Positions 1 through 9,547 of a DNA stretch of 64,000 nt are shown here, piece after piece (within the stretch, counting starts at the first letter, position 1; every line of letters begins with the position of its first letter). The notes beneath the pieces are model-generated. The model worked only from the letters and a program-made list of their open reading frames with translations. It was not told the DNA's origin and made no database searches. The DNA comes from Comamonas testosteroni (GTDB taxonomy: Bacteria > Pseudomonadota > Gammaproteobacteria > Burkholderiales > Burkholderiaceae_C). The translations under genes were made by a program, and so were the position numbers. The DNA is taken from positions 62,001-126,000 of the forward strand of contig NZ_AWOR01000026.1 of the NCBI RefSeq assembly GCF_000761245.1, written 5' to 3'.

Positions 1-740
1 TCAATCTCAACTGCGGCTGCCCTAGCGAACGCGTGCAGCGTGGCGCTTTTGGCGCATGTCTGATGAACGAGGCCGCACTGGTGGCCGATTGCGTCAAGGC
101 CATGGCAGATGTAGTGTCCGTGCCGGTCACCGTCAAGCACCGGATCGGCATCGACAAAATCGAAAGCTACGACTTTGTGCGTGACTTCGTCGGAACCGTT
201 GCCGACGCAGGTTGCCAGGTGTTTGTGGTTCATGCTCGCAACGCCTGGCTCAAAGGCCTCTCCCCCAAGGAAAACCGTGAAATCCCGCCGCTGCGCTACG
301 AGGTCGTGGCACAGCTCAAGCGTGACTTTCCGGGCCTGACAATCGCCGTCAACGGCGGCATCAAGACCGACGACGTAGTGCAGCAGCAGCTGAAGCAGGT
401 CGATGGAGTCATGGTGGGCCGCGAGGCCTATCACAACCCCTGGTGGATGTCGTCCTGGGATGCTCTTTACTATCAGGACGGGAGCAGGGAACGCACACGA
501 GAGCATATTGAAGAGCAGATGGTTCTGTATATGGAGCGCGAAGCGCGCGAGCATGGCACGCACTGGTATTCGATTGCCCGACATATGCTGGGGCTGCGCA
601 ATGGCCTCGCCGGTGCGCGCCGCTGGCGCCAGGTCTGGAGCGACCACCGCCTCAAGACCCAGCCGCCTCACGAGGTCATGAAACTGGCCCGCACCAAGCC
701 GGACGAGTTTCAACGGGAACCCGCCGAGCAGATACTTTGA
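1..740 (+). CDS. dusA: tRNA-dihydrouridine synthase A, 5'-truncated by window
   Basis: This flavoenzyme reduces uridines in the tRNA D-loop to dihydrouridine. The reading frame is open from base 3 and begins with NLNCGCPSERV, the Dus active-site segment in which the Cys of the GCPS motif is the expected general acid. It continues with VKHRIGID and NGGIKT, which belong to the FMN-binding TIM barrel. About 245 residues are present of the roughly 330 usual for DusA, so the N-terminal quarter lies outside the window. The C-terminal helical tRNA-binding part is complete and the gene ends just before a strong terminator. DusA rather than DusB/C is preferred because of the GAFGACLM segment and the C-terminal helical region; this is family knowledge. 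Confidence 0.93.
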   Translation, partial: NLNCGCPSERVQRGAFGACLMNEAALVADCVKAMADVVSVPVTVKHRIGIDKIESYDFVRDFVGTVADAGCQVFVVHARNAWLKGLSPKENREIPPLRYEVVAQLKRDFPGLTIAVNGGIKTDDVVQQQLKQVDGVMVGREAYHNPWWMSSWDALYYQDGSRERTREHIEEQMVLYMEREAREHGTHWYSIARHMLGLRNGLAGARRWRQVWSDHRLKTQPPHEVMKLARTKPDEFQREPAEQIL

Positions 741-749
741 GCACTCATG

Positions 750-776
750 AAAAAGCTGACTTCGGTCAGCTTTTTT
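750..776 (+). terminator. Rho-independent terminator after dusA
   Basis: AAAAAGCTGAC and GTCAGCTTTTTT pair around a TTCG tetraloop, followed by a T-run. It ends the dusA transcript and separates it from phaZ. Confidence 0.9.
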
Positions 777-876
777 ACTTACAAACGCTGCGAAGTCCGG
801 CCTTCGTTGTGCAATCCCCGCAGATCCGGAGTTTGAAGGGAATTCACTACTTCGCATGTCAAACTCTGCTGTTATA

Positions 877-887
877 TTGCACTGCAA
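877..887. promoter_or_regulatory. Palindrome upstream of phaZ, possible PhaR-type operator
   Basis: TTGCA-C-TGCAA is a perfect inverted repeat 23 bases before the phaZ start, overlapping a possible -10 box (TATATT, 873-878). PHA regulators of the PhaR family bind TGC-rich palindromes near PHA genes in related bacteria, so this is a plausible operator. The assignment is inference from position and sequence only; no phaR gene is in the window. Confidence 0.4.
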
Positions 888-910
888 CATAACCCGCAAA
901 AGTGCGTCCC

Positions 911-2344
911 ATGCTCTATCAGATCTACGAAATGCAACGCGCAATGGTCGAGCCATTTGCAGACTTTGCCCAGGCCGCCTCCAAGTTCTACAACAACCCT
1001 CACTCGGTCTTCAGCCAGGTGCCTATGGCCCAGCGCATGGCAGCGGGCTTCAACCTCATGTATCGCCTGGGCAAAGACTACGAAAAGCCCGAGTTCGATC
1101 TGCATAACGTCGAAGTCAACGGCGTGGATGTCACCATCCGCGAGCGCGTGGAGGTCGACAAACCGTTTTGCGAGCTGCGCCGCTTCAAGCGTTTTTCCGA
1201 CGACCCAGAAACGCTGGATCTCATGCTCAGCCAGCCTGTGGTGCTGATCGTGGCCCCACTCTCCGGCCACTACGCTACCTTGCTGCGCGACACCGTGCAA
1301 AGCATGCTGGGAGACCACAAGGTCTATATCACCGACTGGAAAAATGCCCGCATCGTGCCGCTGTCCGAGGGTGAATTCCACCTGGACGACTATGTGAACT
1401 ACGTACAGGAGTTCATTCGCTATCTGCAAGGGCGCTATGGCCAGTGCCATGTAGTCAGCGTCTGCCAGCCCACGGTGCCGGTGCTGGCGGCGGTCTCTCT
1501 GATGGCTAGCCGTGGCGAAGTCACACCGCTGTCCATGACCATGATGGGCGGCCCCATCGATGCGCGCCGCTCGCCGACGGCCGTGAACAACCTGGCCGAA
1601 ACCCGCAGCTACGAGTGGTTCGAGAACAACGTCATTTACGAAGTGCCGAACAATTACCCCGGTGCCGGCCGCCGCGTCTACCCCGGCTTTTTGCAGTACT
1701 CGGGCTTTGTGGCCATGAATCCCGACCGCCACGCCAACAGCCATTACGACTATTTCAAGGATCTGATCAAGGGTGACGAAGCCAGCGCCGAGCATCACCG
1801 CAAGTTCTATGACGAGTACAACGCCGTACTGGACATGGACGCCGACTACTACCTGGAAACCATCGCCACAGTGTTCCAAGAGTACAAGCTGGTCAAGGGC
1901 ACCTGGGAAGTCAGGAACGAGCAAGGCAAGGCCGAACTGGTGCGCCCGCAGGACATCAAGAACACCGCCTTGCTGACGGTGGAAGGCGAGCTGGACGATA
2001 TCTCGGGCGCCGGCCAGACCCGCGCCGCCCATGATCTATGCACCGGCATCGCTGCCGAGGCGCGCCGCCATATCGAAGTGCAAGGCGCAGGCCATTACGG
2101 CATCTTCAGTGGCAGCCGCTGGCGCAAGACCGTGTACCCGCAAGTGCGCGACTTCATCCTGGCACATCAGCCAGAAAGTGCCACGGCCGCCAGCGCCGCT
2201 GGCCATCTGAGCAGCGTCAGCGACGACGGCCCCGAGCTGGAAAGCAGCGAGGCCCATGCAGACAAGTCTGCCAAGGCGGTAAAAACAGGTCAAAATAGCG
2301 CCCCTGCCCAGAAAGGACGCGACTCCCACCGCGCCAGGGCGTAA
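911..2344 (+). CDS. phaZ: Intracellular poly(3-hydroxybutyrate) depolymerase
   Basis: It degrades the cell's own PHB granules and so is the mobilising partner of phaCAB at 20-24 kb. The N-terminus [11 protein letters not shown] and the segment [12 protein letters not shown] are typical of the PhaZ1 family of Ralstonia. The nucleophile motif is SVCQP with Cys185, matching the Cys nucleophile (not Ser) of this family; the late [10 protein letters not shown] holds the catalytic His. The ATG at 911 is chosen over a GTG at 902 because homologues start with MLYQ; no good ribosome site is seen. The usual protein is about 400-420 residues; this one is 477 because of a tail of about 55 residues rich in Ala, Ser, Glu and Lys that looks disordered. 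A ferredoxin gene follows 17 bases later, probably co-transcribed. Confidence 0.92.
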   Translation: MLYQIYEMQRAMVEPFADFAQAASKFYNNPHSVFSQVPMAQRMAAGFNLMYRLGKDYEKPEFDLHNVEVNGVDVTIRERVEVDKPFCELRRFKRFSDDPETLDLMLSQPVVLIVAPLSGHYATLLRDTVQSMLGDHKVYITDWKNARIVPLSEGEFHLDDYVNYVQEFIRYLQGRYGQCHVVSVCQPTVPVLAAVSLMASRGEVTPLSMTMMGGPIDARRSPTAVNNLAETRSYEWFENNVIYEVPNNYPGAGRRVYPGFLQYSGFVAMNPDRHANSHYDYFKDLIKGDEASAEHHRKFYDEYNAVLDMDADYYLETIATVFQEYKLVKGTWEVRNEQGKAELVRPQDIKNTALLTVEGELDDISGAGQTRAAHDLCTGIAAEARRHIEVQGAGHYGIFSGSRWRKTVYPQVRDFILAHQPESATAASAAGHLSSVSDDGPELESSEAHADKSAKAVKTGQNSAPAQKGRDSHRARA

Positions 2345-2361
2345 AGGCTCACCAGACCAGA

Positions 2362-3036
2362 ATGAACTCATCCATGTCCGCAGCCTCTTCGCTTCAAGCA
2401 CTGGCTGCGAGCATTGATGCAGCCCTGCCCCAGACACAGTGCACGCGCTGCGGCTACCCCGACTGCGCGTCCTATGCCGAGGCCATTGCCAGCGGAGAAG
2501 CCCCCATCAATCAATGCCCGCCAGGCGGCCAGGAAGGCGTGCGCCGTCTTGCGACCATCACTGGCAAGCTGGAGTTGCCGCTCAACGCCGAAAACGGCCT
2601 GGAAGCACCGCGGACCCTGGCCGTGATAGACGAGGCCTGGTGCATAGGCTGCACGCTGTGCATCAAGGCCTGCCCTACCGATGCGATTCTGGGCGCCAAC
2701 AAGCGCATGCATACCGTGATTGCCGAGCATTGCACGGGCTGCGAGCTGTGCATTCCTGTCTGCCCAGTTGATTGCATAGAGTTGGTCAACGCCAGCGCTG
2801 AAGCCACAGGCTGGTCCGCCTGGAGTACTGCGCAGGCCGAGCATGCCCGCAGCCGCTATGGCGAGCATTTGCTGCGTACGGGCCGCAAGGCCAACGCGCC
2901 GGTACGCACCACGGCACAAGCCCCAGTTGAAGAAGCTGGCACTCAAGCCGACACGCCGTCAACGCCCGCTGCAGACAAAAAGGCCACGCTTGCAGCCATT
3001 TTGGCCAGGGCCAAAGCCCAGCGCGCAGGGTCCTGA
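2362..3036 (+). CDS. rsxB: RnfB/RsxB-type iron-sulfur protein (stand-alone)
   Basis: A soluble electron carrier with one four-Cys cluster domain (C27, C30, C35, C52) and two ferredoxin-type sites: C94/C97/C100/C104 and C124/C127/C130/C134. This domain order is that of RnfB/RsxB, a subunit of the membrane Rnf/Rsx complex, but the usual N-terminal membrane helix is absent and no other rnf gene is near. The C-terminal 60 residues are Ala/Thr/Pro-rich and look unstructured. A second possible start is the ATG at 2374. In many Burkholderiales such a free-standing RnfB-like ferredoxin is found without the rest of the complex, so its partner is unknown. Confidence 0.85.
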   Translation: MNSSMSAASSLQALAASIDAALPQTQCTRCGYPDCASYAEAIASGEAPINQCPPGGQEGVRRLATITGKLELPLNAENGLEAPRTLAVIDEAWCIGCTLCIKACPTDAILGANKRMHTVIAEHCTGCELCIPVCPVDCIELVNASAEATGWSAWSTAQAEHARSRYGEHLLRTGRKANAPVRTTAQAPVEEAGTQADTPSTPAADKKATLAAILARAKAQRAGS

Positions 3037-3125
3037 TACCCGATTAGCCTCCGGCGCTTGAAAAAAGCGCTTGCGCACCCAATGCAGAAACAAATCAGTG
3101 GCGACAAGTGCCAATCAGGACCCCA

Positions 3126-4619
3126 TTAGGCACTGACCAGGCTCTTGTAGACACCGCAGCCCCAGTACAAGTCTGCATGCTTGCAGACATAGGACATCTT
3201 GGTCTGTACCTGCTGGTTGCTGGGGTTGATGTAGTCGTATTCCACCCAGCCTGGACGAAGCTCGGCCTGGGCCATGATGTCGGCCATCAGGCTGTCACCG
3301 TCGATTCCGGGCACATCCTGAACGCGCAGCCCCACTTTGGCCGGATTACCGCCGAAGGCCCGGTACTCACCCTCGGAAGACAGGGCAAACACATACATGT
3401 CGCGGTCGTGGAACGGTTGCAAAGGATCCGTGACGGTCTGCAGCAGGTTGGCAATATTGGATGAGCTTCTGGCTTGCCGCATGGCTGCATCCACCAGAGC
3501 TACCGCCTCCTCGGCTGTACCTTGCTGTAGCCTGAAGCGCGACACCGCATCCGACAGATGCCGAGCGCGTAGCTGTAACTCCTGCGCCTGCTGCAGCGCC
3601 TGACCTACCATCTGGGCGTTGTGCTGGGTGATTTCGTCAATCTGACGCACGGCATTGCTGATTTCCTGAAGACCCGAGCTCTGGCTGCTGGCCGTGTCCG
3701 CAAGCGTCCCCATATGGGCGACCACATCATGAATGGCCCGCGTCACGCCCTGGATCTCCTCGCCTGCACTGCGCAGCTGCTGCGTGCTCTGGGTGACCTG
3801 CTGGACGGTCTCGCCGATCAGCTGCCGAATCTCCTTGGCTGCTTCGGCGCTGCGCTGGGCCAGCGTGCGCACCTCACTGGCCACCACGGCAAAGCCACGC
3901 CCCTGTTCACCGGCTCTGGCTGCCTCCACCGCTGCATTCAGGGCAAGAATATTGGTCTGGAAGGCAATACCGTCAATCACGCCAATGATTTCCCGCATAC
4001 GCCCGGCATTGCGCTCAATCAGCTCCACCGACTGCACCGCATGCTGCATGGCTTGGGCGCCCTGATCGGCAGCGGCACACACGCCGTCAGCGCGGGAATG
4101 TGCTGCTTTGCTCACTTCCGCATTGTGCTCAACCGCAGCGGTGAGCTGCTCGACGCTGACCACCGTCTGCGCGAGATTGCTCGCCTGCATCTCGGTTCGT
4201 TCAGACAAGGCCTGATGGTCCTTGACCATGCTCTGTCCAGCCTGGGCCACCAGGGCCGCGTTGCTGCGAACATCGGCCACCATGGCCGACAGCGCATGAA
4301 CCATGGACTTTGTGAGGCTTGATGCGGAAAGTCCTTGTTGCGGCTCTCCGGCGGCGCCCAGACTCAGGTCCCCATGAGCGACTCTTTCCAGCGCCAGCTG
4401 CATGTCCTGCCACTGCTGCTGCCAGCTCTTGTGAAGAGCGCCAACCCAAACCAGCACTCCGATGATCCACAGCAGCAACCAGCCCAGCTGCCATGTTCCG
4501 CTCAGGCCCAGCACAGGCAAAGCGGGCCCTGCCAGCAACCATGGCAGCCCCGACCACAGCAGTCCTGAATTCCTCACTCGTACGCGGTTTTTTTTGTCGG
4601 GCAAGATGCGCTTTTGCAT
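3126..4619 (-). CDS. Methyl-accepting chemotaxis protein with C-terminal Cache domain
   Basis: A chemoreceptor that signals to CheA/CheW. After a basic N-terminus two closely spaced membrane helices (about residues 19-63) leave no room for a periplasmic domain. The signalling domain is clear, with the hairpin tip [20 protein letters not shown]. Residues about 373-497 ([12 protein letters not shown]... to WGCGVYKS) resemble a single Cache sensor domain that would sit in the cytoplasm after the signalling domain. The start at 4619 is chosen because GGAG lies 7 bases before it; an upstream ATG at 4688 lacks such a site. It is convergent with the ferredoxin gene and divergent from dapC. Ligand unknown. 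Confidence 0.9.
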   Translation of the reverse strand: MQKRILPDKKNRVRVRNSGLLWSGLPWLLAGPALPVLGLSGTWQLGWLLLWIIGVLVWVGALHKSWQQQWQDMQLALERVAHGDLSLGAAGEPQQGLSASSLTKSMVHALSAMVADVRSNAALVAQAGQSMVKDHQALSERTEMQASNLAQTVVSVEQLTAAVEHNAEVSKAAHSRADGVCAAADQGAQAMQHAVQSVELIERNAGRMREIIGVIDGIAFQTNILALNAAVEAARAGEQGRGFAVVASEVRTLAQRSAEAAKEIRQLIGETVQQVTQSTQQLRSAGEEIQGVTRAIHDVVAHMGTLADTASSQSSGLQEISNAVRQIDEITQHNAQMVGQALQQAQELQLRARHLSDAVSRFRLQQGTAEEAVALVDAAMRQARSSSNIANLLQTVTDPLQPFHDRDMYVFALSSEGEYRAFGGNPAKVGLRVQDVPGIDGDSLMADIMAQAELRPGWVEYDYINPSNQQVQTKMSYVCKHADLYWGCGVYKSLVSA

Positions 4620-4808
4620 TGCCTGTCTCCATTCGTTTTTTGTTGTTGACTTCGTTTGCTGACCTCGCAGCTTGCTTACGGTAGCCACTTGCTCTGTCGC
4701 CTAGCTTACGTAACAAATTGCAATTTCTGGAGCTTGCAAACCCGCAAACTCAAAACTATGAGCGCTGTTTTCTCATGCGAAAATGGCATCAGCCCATAAT
4801 ATGTACCT

Positions 4809-6014
4809 ATGAACCCCCTGCTCTCGCGCTTACAGCCTTATCCGTTTGAACGTCTTCGCCAACTGTTTGCCTCGGCTCAGCCACCTGAGGGGCTGCGCCC
4901 CATCAGTCTGGGTATTGGAGAGCCACGTCATGCCACGCCGGAGTTCATTGAAAAAGCATTGAGCAGCGAACTGCAGGGCTTGTCCGTTTACCCTGCCACC
5001 GCCGGCCTGCCGGCCTTGCGCCAGGCCTGTGCGAAATGGGCCAACCAGCGCTACGGCATCGAGCTGGATGCTGCAACTCAGGTTCTACCCGTCAATGGCT
5101 CGCGTGAGGCACTGTTTGCCTTCACCCAGGTCGTGGTGGACAACACCAAGGCTGGTGCGCGCGTCATCTGCCCCAACCCCTTCTATCAAATCTACGAAGG
5201 CGCGACTCTGCTGGCCGGAGCCACCCCCTATTACGCCGCCAGCGATGCCGAGCGTAACTTTGCCGTCAACTGGGATGCAGTGCCCGAGGAGGTATGGCAA
5301 CACACACAGCTGATTTTTGTGTGTTCGCCCGGCAACCCCACCGGCGCCGTGATGCCGCTCGGCGAATGGGAGAAGCTGTTTGCCCTGTCCGACAAGCATG
5401 GCTTCGTGATTGCCAGCGACGAGTGCTACAGCGAGATCTACTTCCAGGAAGAAGCCCCGCTGGGCGGCCTGGAAGCCGCCCAAAAGCTGGGCCGCCATGA
5501 CTTCAAGAATTTGGTGATGTTCACCAGCCTGTCCAAGCGCAGCAATGTGCCCGGACTGCGCAGCGGCTTTGTAGCGGGTGATGCTGCTTTGCTCAAGTCC
5601 TTCTTGCTCTATCGCACCTATCACGGCGGCGCCATGAGCCCCGTGGTGCAGACGGCATCGATTGCTGCCTGGGGCGACGAAGCCCATGTGCAGCAAAACC
5701 GCCGCCTTTATCGCGAGAAGTTTGCGCAGGTCACACCCGTGCTCTCCAAAGTCATGGATGTGAAGCTGCCCGATGCCAGCTTCTATCTCTGGGCCGGCAT
5801 TCCACCGGAGTTGGGCATGGATGATGCACAATTTGCCAAAGAGCTGTATATTCATACAGGCGTGACGGTTTTACCAGGCAGCTACCTTGCGCGATTGGCT
5901 CAGGGGTTCAACCCCGGCGCCAATCGCATTCGCATGGCTCTGGTGGCCGAAACGGCGGAATGCCTTGAAGCCGCCCAGCGTATTGCACAATTCATCGAAT
6001 CCCGTACCCGCTGA
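4809..6014 (+). CDS. dapC: Succinyldiaminopimelate transaminase
   Basis: This PLP enzyme transfers an amino group from glutamate to N-succinyl-2-amino-6-ketopimelate in lysine and diaminopimelate synthesis. It is a fold-type I aminotransferase; the PLP lysine is K243 in SLSKRSNVPGLRSGF, and the start MNPLLSRLQPYPFERLR is typical of betaproteobacterial DapC. Length (401 residues) is normal. It is followed after a hairpin by dapD, and dapE lies 2.3 kb further on, so three steps of the succinylase branch are grouped. The assignment to DapC rather than another aminotransferase rests on both sequence and neighbours. Confidence 0.93.
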   Translation: MNPLLSRLQPYPFERLRQLFASAQPPEGLRPISLGIGEPRHATPEFIEKALSSELQGLSVYPATAGLPALRQACAKWANQRYGIELDAATQVLPVNGSREALFAFTQVVVDNTKAGARVICPNPFYQIYEGATLLAGATPYYAASDAERNFAVNWDAVPEEVWQHTQLIFVCSPGNPTGAVMPLGEWEKLFALSDKHGFVIASDECYSEIYFQEEAPLGGLEAAQKLGRHDFKNLVMFTSLSKRSNVPGLRSGFVAGDAALLKSFLLYRTYHGGAMSPVVQTASIAAWGDEAHVQQNRRLYREKFAQVTPVLSKVMDVKLPDASFYLWAGIPPELGMDDAQFAKELYIHTGVTVLPGSYLARLAQGFNPGANRIRMALVAETAECLEAAQRIAQFIESRTR

Positions 6015-6023
6015 TCCACATCC

Positions 6024-6047
6024 AAGGCCTGCTAAGTGCAGGCCTTT
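6024..6047 (+). terminator. Hairpin between dapC and dapD
   Basis: AAGGCCTGC-TAAGT-GCAGGCCTT is a nine-pair stem with only a short T-run. It may end part of the dapC transcripts and let others continue into dapD. Confidence 0.6.
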
Positions 6048-6095
6048 CATGACTCAACGATTCACCTCAACTTTCGATCCTTGACCGAAAACATC

Positions 6096-6929
6096 ATGAC
6101 GCAACAACTGCAATCCATCATCGACAACGCCTGGGACAACCGTGCCAATATCTCGCCTTCCGCCGCCCCCAAGGAAGTGGTGGATGCCGTGGAGCACGTG
6201 ATTGCCGAACTCAACGACGGCAAGCTGCGCGTGGCCACCCGCGAAGGTGTGGGTCAATGGACGGTGCACCAGTGGATCAAGAAGGCCGTGCTGCTGTCCT
6301 TCCGTCTCAAGGACAATGCCCTGATCAACGGCGGCGCCCTGAACTTCTTCGACAAGGTGCCCACCAAGTTCGAAGGCATGAGCGAAGCCGAGATCGCCGC
6401 CACCGGCGTGCGCGTCGTTCCTCCTGCCGTGGCCCGTCGCGGCTCCTTCATCGCCAAGGGCGCCATCCTGATGCCTTCCTATGTGAACATCGGCGCCTAT
6501 GTGGACGAAGGCACCATGGTCGACACCTGGGCCACCGTGGGCTCCTGCGCTCAAGTGGGCAAGAACGTGCACCTGTCGGGCGGCGTGGGCCTGGGCGGCG
6601 TGCTTGAGCCCCTGCAAGCCAACCCCACCATCATCGAAGACAACTGCTTCATCGGCGCCCGCTCCGAAGTGGTCGAAGGCGTGATCGTGGAAGAGAATTC
6701 CGTTCTGGGCATGGGCGTGTATATCGGCCAGTCCACCCCTCTGTTCAACCGCGAAACCGGCGAAATCACCTACGGCCGCGTGCCCAGCGGTTCGGTGGTG
6801 GTCAGCGGCAACATTCCCAAGCAGACCAAGGATGGCAAGGACTACTCCATGTATGCCGCCATCATCGTCAAGCGTGTGGATGCACAGACCCGTTCCAAGA
6901 CCAGCATCAACGACCTGCTGCGCGACTGA
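6096..6929 (+). CDS. dapD: Tetrahydrodipicolinate N-succinyltransferase
   Basis: It succinylates tetrahydrodipicolinate with succinyl-CoA, the step before DapC. The protein (277 residues; E. coli 274) has the N-terminal helical domain ([17 protein letters not shown]) and then the left-handed beta-helix of hexapeptide repeats ([33 protein letters not shown]). An upstream in-frame start would add 20 residues not found in the family, so the ATG at 6096 is used. It is followed by a strong terminator. Confidence 0.97.
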   Translation: MTQQLQSIIDNAWDNRANISPSAAPKEVVDAVEHVIAELNDGKLRVATREGVGQWTVHQWIKKAVLLSFRLKDNALINGGALNFFDKVPTKFEGMSEAEIAATGVRVVPPAVARRGSFIAKGAILMPSYVNIGAYVDEGTMVDTWATVGSCAQVGKNVHLSGGVGLGGVLEPLQANPTIIEDNCFIGARSEVVEGVIVEENSVLGMGVYIGQSTPLFNRETGEITYGRVPSGSVVVSGNIPKQTKDGKDYSMYAAIIVKRVDAQTRSKTSINDLLRD

Positions 6930-6991
6930 TGAGCCCCTGGCCATGCTTGCTCTGCCTTGATGCAGACACTGCCGTGGCCGCCCCCGCTCAC

Positions 6992-7025
6992 AAGCCTGCC
7001 CGCTCTCGAGCGTGCAGGCTTTTTT
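6992..7025 (+). terminator. Terminator after dapD
   Basis: AAGCCTGC (6992-6999) pairs with GCAGGCTT (7014-7021), followed by T residues. Confidence 0.85.
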
Positions 7026-7128
7026 CATGCCGGAGATCAGCTTTGCGCATCAAGCGCGGTCTGCGCCGAGTTGACACGCGCTAACATGCGCGCTTAAAGA
7101 GCGCTGAGGGAAAAAGGATGAAGAAAAA

Positions 7129-8298
7129 ATGAGCACCATGGAAAAAATTCTGCGTCTGATGTCCGAAAAAAAGGCCTCGGACGTGTATCTCTCCGCCCGT
7201 GCGCCGGCGCTGATCAAGATCAACGGCATCTGCATCCCCATCAACAATCAGGAGTTGCCGGTCGAAGCTCCGCTGGCCTTGCTCTCCGAAGTCGTCAAGC
7301 CCGAAGCCATCGAAGAGCTCAAGCAGACCGGCGAGCTGAACATGGCCATTCCCATGAGCGGCATAGGACGTTTTCGTATCAGCGCCATGCGCCAGCGTGG
7401 CTCCTATGCGGTGGTCGTACGCTTTATCTCGTATCAGATTCCGTCGCGCAATGAACTGAATCTGCCCGCCATCGTCAGCGAACTGGTCATGGAAAAGCGC
7501 GGCCTGGTGCTGGTGGTTGGTGCAACGGGCTCGGGCAAGAGCACGACGCTGGCGACCATGATCGAAGAACGCAACGAAAAGCTCACCGGCCATATCCTCA
7601 CGGTGGAAGACCCCATCGAATACCAGTTTCGCAACAAGAAATCGATTGTCAACCAGCGTGAGATCGGCACCGATACCAGTACCCTCGCGACCGCACTCAA
7701 GAATGCGCTACGCCAGGCACCCGATGTCATTCTGATCGGCGAAATCCGCGACCGCGAAACCATGTCGGCCGCGCTGGCCTATGCCCAGTCCGGTCACCTT
7801 TGCCTGGCCACTCTGCACGCCAACAACAGCTATCACACGCTCAACCGCATCCTGTCCTTTTTCCCCGAGGAAGTGCGCCCCAGCATGTTGGGCGAGCTGG
7901 CTGCCTCGCTCAAGGCGGTGATCTCCCAGCGCCTGGTCCGCACCGTCGGCGGCACGCGCGTGCCGGCCGTGGAGGTGATGCTCAATACCAAGCTCATCAG
8001 CGACATGATCGTCAAGGGTGACTTCGGTGGCGTGAAGGAGGCCATGGAAAAATCCATGGCCGAAGGCTCGCAGACCTTCGAGGACGCACTGGCAGCCCTG
8101 GTGCGCAGTGGCACAATTGAGCGCAGTGAAGCGCTGGCATATGCCGACTCGCCCACCAATCTGATGTGGCGCATGGATAATGACGCCAGCCACGCGGCCA
8201 CTGCTGCCAACGCCTCGGCCGTCACCGATGTGATTCTGCCCGGCGATGACGATATGCCGTCCTTCACGGAAATCACCCTGGATGTCAGAACCGCCTGA
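7129..8298 (+). CDS. pilU: PilT/PilU-family type IV pilus retraction ATPase
   Basis: A hexameric ATPase that powers pilus retraction and twitching. Walker A is GATGSGKST at residues 131-139; the Asp box (VEDPIEYQF), Walker B (DVILIGEIRDRET) and His box (CLATLHANNS) are all intact. The conserved end SPTNLMWRMDN and the extension ending in PSFTEITLDV favour the PilU side of the family. Here it stands alone between dapD and dapE without an adjacent pilT, so it could also be an extra PilT-like paralogue. GGATG precedes the ATG by about 10 bases. Confidence 0.85.
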   Translation: MSTMEKILRLMSEKKASDVYLSARAPALIKINGICIPINNQELPVEAPLALLSEVVKPEAIEELKQTGELNMAIPMSGIGRFRISAMRQRGSYAVVVRFISYQIPSRNELNLPAIVSELVMEKRGLVLVVGATGSGKSTTLATMIEERNEKLTGHILTVEDPIEYQFRNKKSIVNQREIGTDTSTLATALKNALRQAPDVILIGEIRDRETMSAALAYAQSGHLCLATLHANNSYHTLNRILSFFPEEVRPSMLGELAASLKAVISQRLVRTVGGTRVPAVEVMLNTKLISDMIVKGDFGGVKEAMEKSMAEGSQTFEDALAALVRSGTIERSEALAYADSPTNLMWRMDNDASHAATAANASAVTDVILPGDDDMPSFTEITLDVRTA

Positions 8299-8347
8299 AG
8301 CCGCCAGCCAAGGCGGCCTAGGCATTGTTTTAGTTTGAAGCCCCTCC

Positions 8348-9547
8348 ATGTCCCGGACACTGCAACTGACCGAGCAGCTCATCAGCCTGCCCTCCGTCAC
8401 CCCCGAAGATGCTGGCTGCCTTGAGCTGCTCGCCGATGCCCTGACACCCATGGGTTTTACCTGCGAGCGCCTGGATAGCGGCCCCGCAGACTTCCGCGTA
8501 CAAAACCTGTGGGCAAAGCGCTATCCAGCGCAGAATCAATCTGCACAAGACGCTATCAGTTCTGATAGGCCTGTGCTGGTCTTTGCCGGCCATACCGATG
8601 TGGTGCCGCCGGGCCCGCTCAAGGAATGGACCAGTCCGCCTTTCGTGCCCATGCACCGCGACGGCAAGCTCTATGGCCGCGGGGCCAGCGATATGAAGAC
8701 CTCCATCGCCGCCTTTGTCGTGGCACTGGAAGAGTTTCTGCAGACCACGCCCGAACCCGCCTTCGACATAGCCCTGCTGCTGACCAGCGATGAGGAAGGC
8801 CCCTCGATTGACGGCACCAAGGTGGTGGTCGAAGAGCTGCGCCAACGCGGCGAGCGCCTGGACTGGTGCATTGTGGGCGAACCTACCTCGGTCAAACAGA
8901 CCGGCGACATGATCAAGAACGGCCGCCGCGGCACCATGAGCGGCAAGCTCACCGTCAACGGCGTGCAAGGCCATATCGCCTATCCGCAACTGGCACGCAA
9001 CCCCATTCACGAGGCCCTGCCTGCACTTGCCGAGCTCGCGGCCACGGTCTGGGACCGCGGCAATGCGTTCTTCCCACCCACCAGCTGGCAGATCAGCAAT
9101 ATCCATGGCGGCACGGGCGCCAGCAACGTCATTCCCGGCCATGTAGTGATCGACTTCAATTTCCGTTTCTGCACCGAGTCCAGCTCCGACTCCCTGCAAA
9201 AACGCGTGCATGAGGTCCTGGACCGTCATGGCGTCGAATACTCGCTGGTCTGGACCGTGGGCGGGCAGCCCTTTCTGACCACGCCGGGCACCCTGGTGCA
9301 GGCCGTGCAAGCCGCCATCAAGGATGAAACCGGACTCGATACCGAGCTGTCCACCACAGGCGGCACCAGCGATGGCCGCTTCATCGCCCAGATATGCCCT
9401 CAGGTCATCGAGATGGGCCCGCCCAACGCCAGCATCCACAAGATCGACGAACACATCGCAGTGGCCGATATCGAGCCACTGAAAAACATCTACCGCAAGA
9501 CTCTGGAACAACTCCAGCGCCAGCAGACCGCACCCCAGACCGCATGA
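8348..9547 (+). CDS. dapE: Succinyl-diaminopimelate desuccinylase
   Basis: A di-zinc M20 peptidase-family enzyme that removes succinate to give LL-diaminopimelate for lysine and cell wall. Metal and catalytic residues are visible: H82 and D84 (FAGHTDVVP), D115 (GASDMK), E149/E150 (SDEEGP) and the late [11 protein letters not shown]. These positions are shifted by about 15 residues relative to E. coli DapE, which fits an in-frame insertion at residues 58-74 ([17 protein letters not shown]) made of repeat DNA. The total of 399 residues compares with about 375 usual. The stop overlaps the prmB start by four bases (ATGA), so the two are translationally coupled. Confidence 0.95.
   Translation: MSRTLQLTEQLISLPSVTPEDAGCLELLADALTPMGFTCERLDSGPADFRVQNLWAKRYPAQNQSAQDAISSDRPVLVFAGHTDVVPPGPLKEWTSPPFVPMHRDGKLYGRGASDMKTSIAAFVVALEEFLQTTPEPAFDIALLLTSDEEGPSIDGTKVVVEELRQRGERLDWCIVGEPTSVKQTGDMIKNGRRGTMSGKLTVNGVQGHIAYPQLARNPIHEALPALAELAATVWDRGNAFFPPTSWQISNIHGGTGASNVIPGHVVIDFNFRFCTESSSDSLQKRVHEVLDRHGVEYSLVWTVGGQPFLTTPGTLVQAVQAAIKDETGLDTELSTTGGTSDGRFIAQICPQVIEMGPPNASIHKIDEHIAVADIEPLKNIYRKTLEQLQRQQTAPQTA
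8519..8568. repeat. Dispersed Comamonadaceae-type repeat inside dapE
   Basis: A diverged copy of the repeat described at 59341-59437, recognised by AAGCGCTATCCAGCGC and the CTATCAG/CTGATAG ends. It is in frame and encodes residues 58-74 of DapE, just before the first metal ligand. Confidence 0.55.

Noticed and set aside
872..2032. 386-codon frame antisense to phaZ
   Set aside because: It has no ribosome site or motif and mirrors the codon pattern of phaZ; typical shadow frame in GC-rich DNA.
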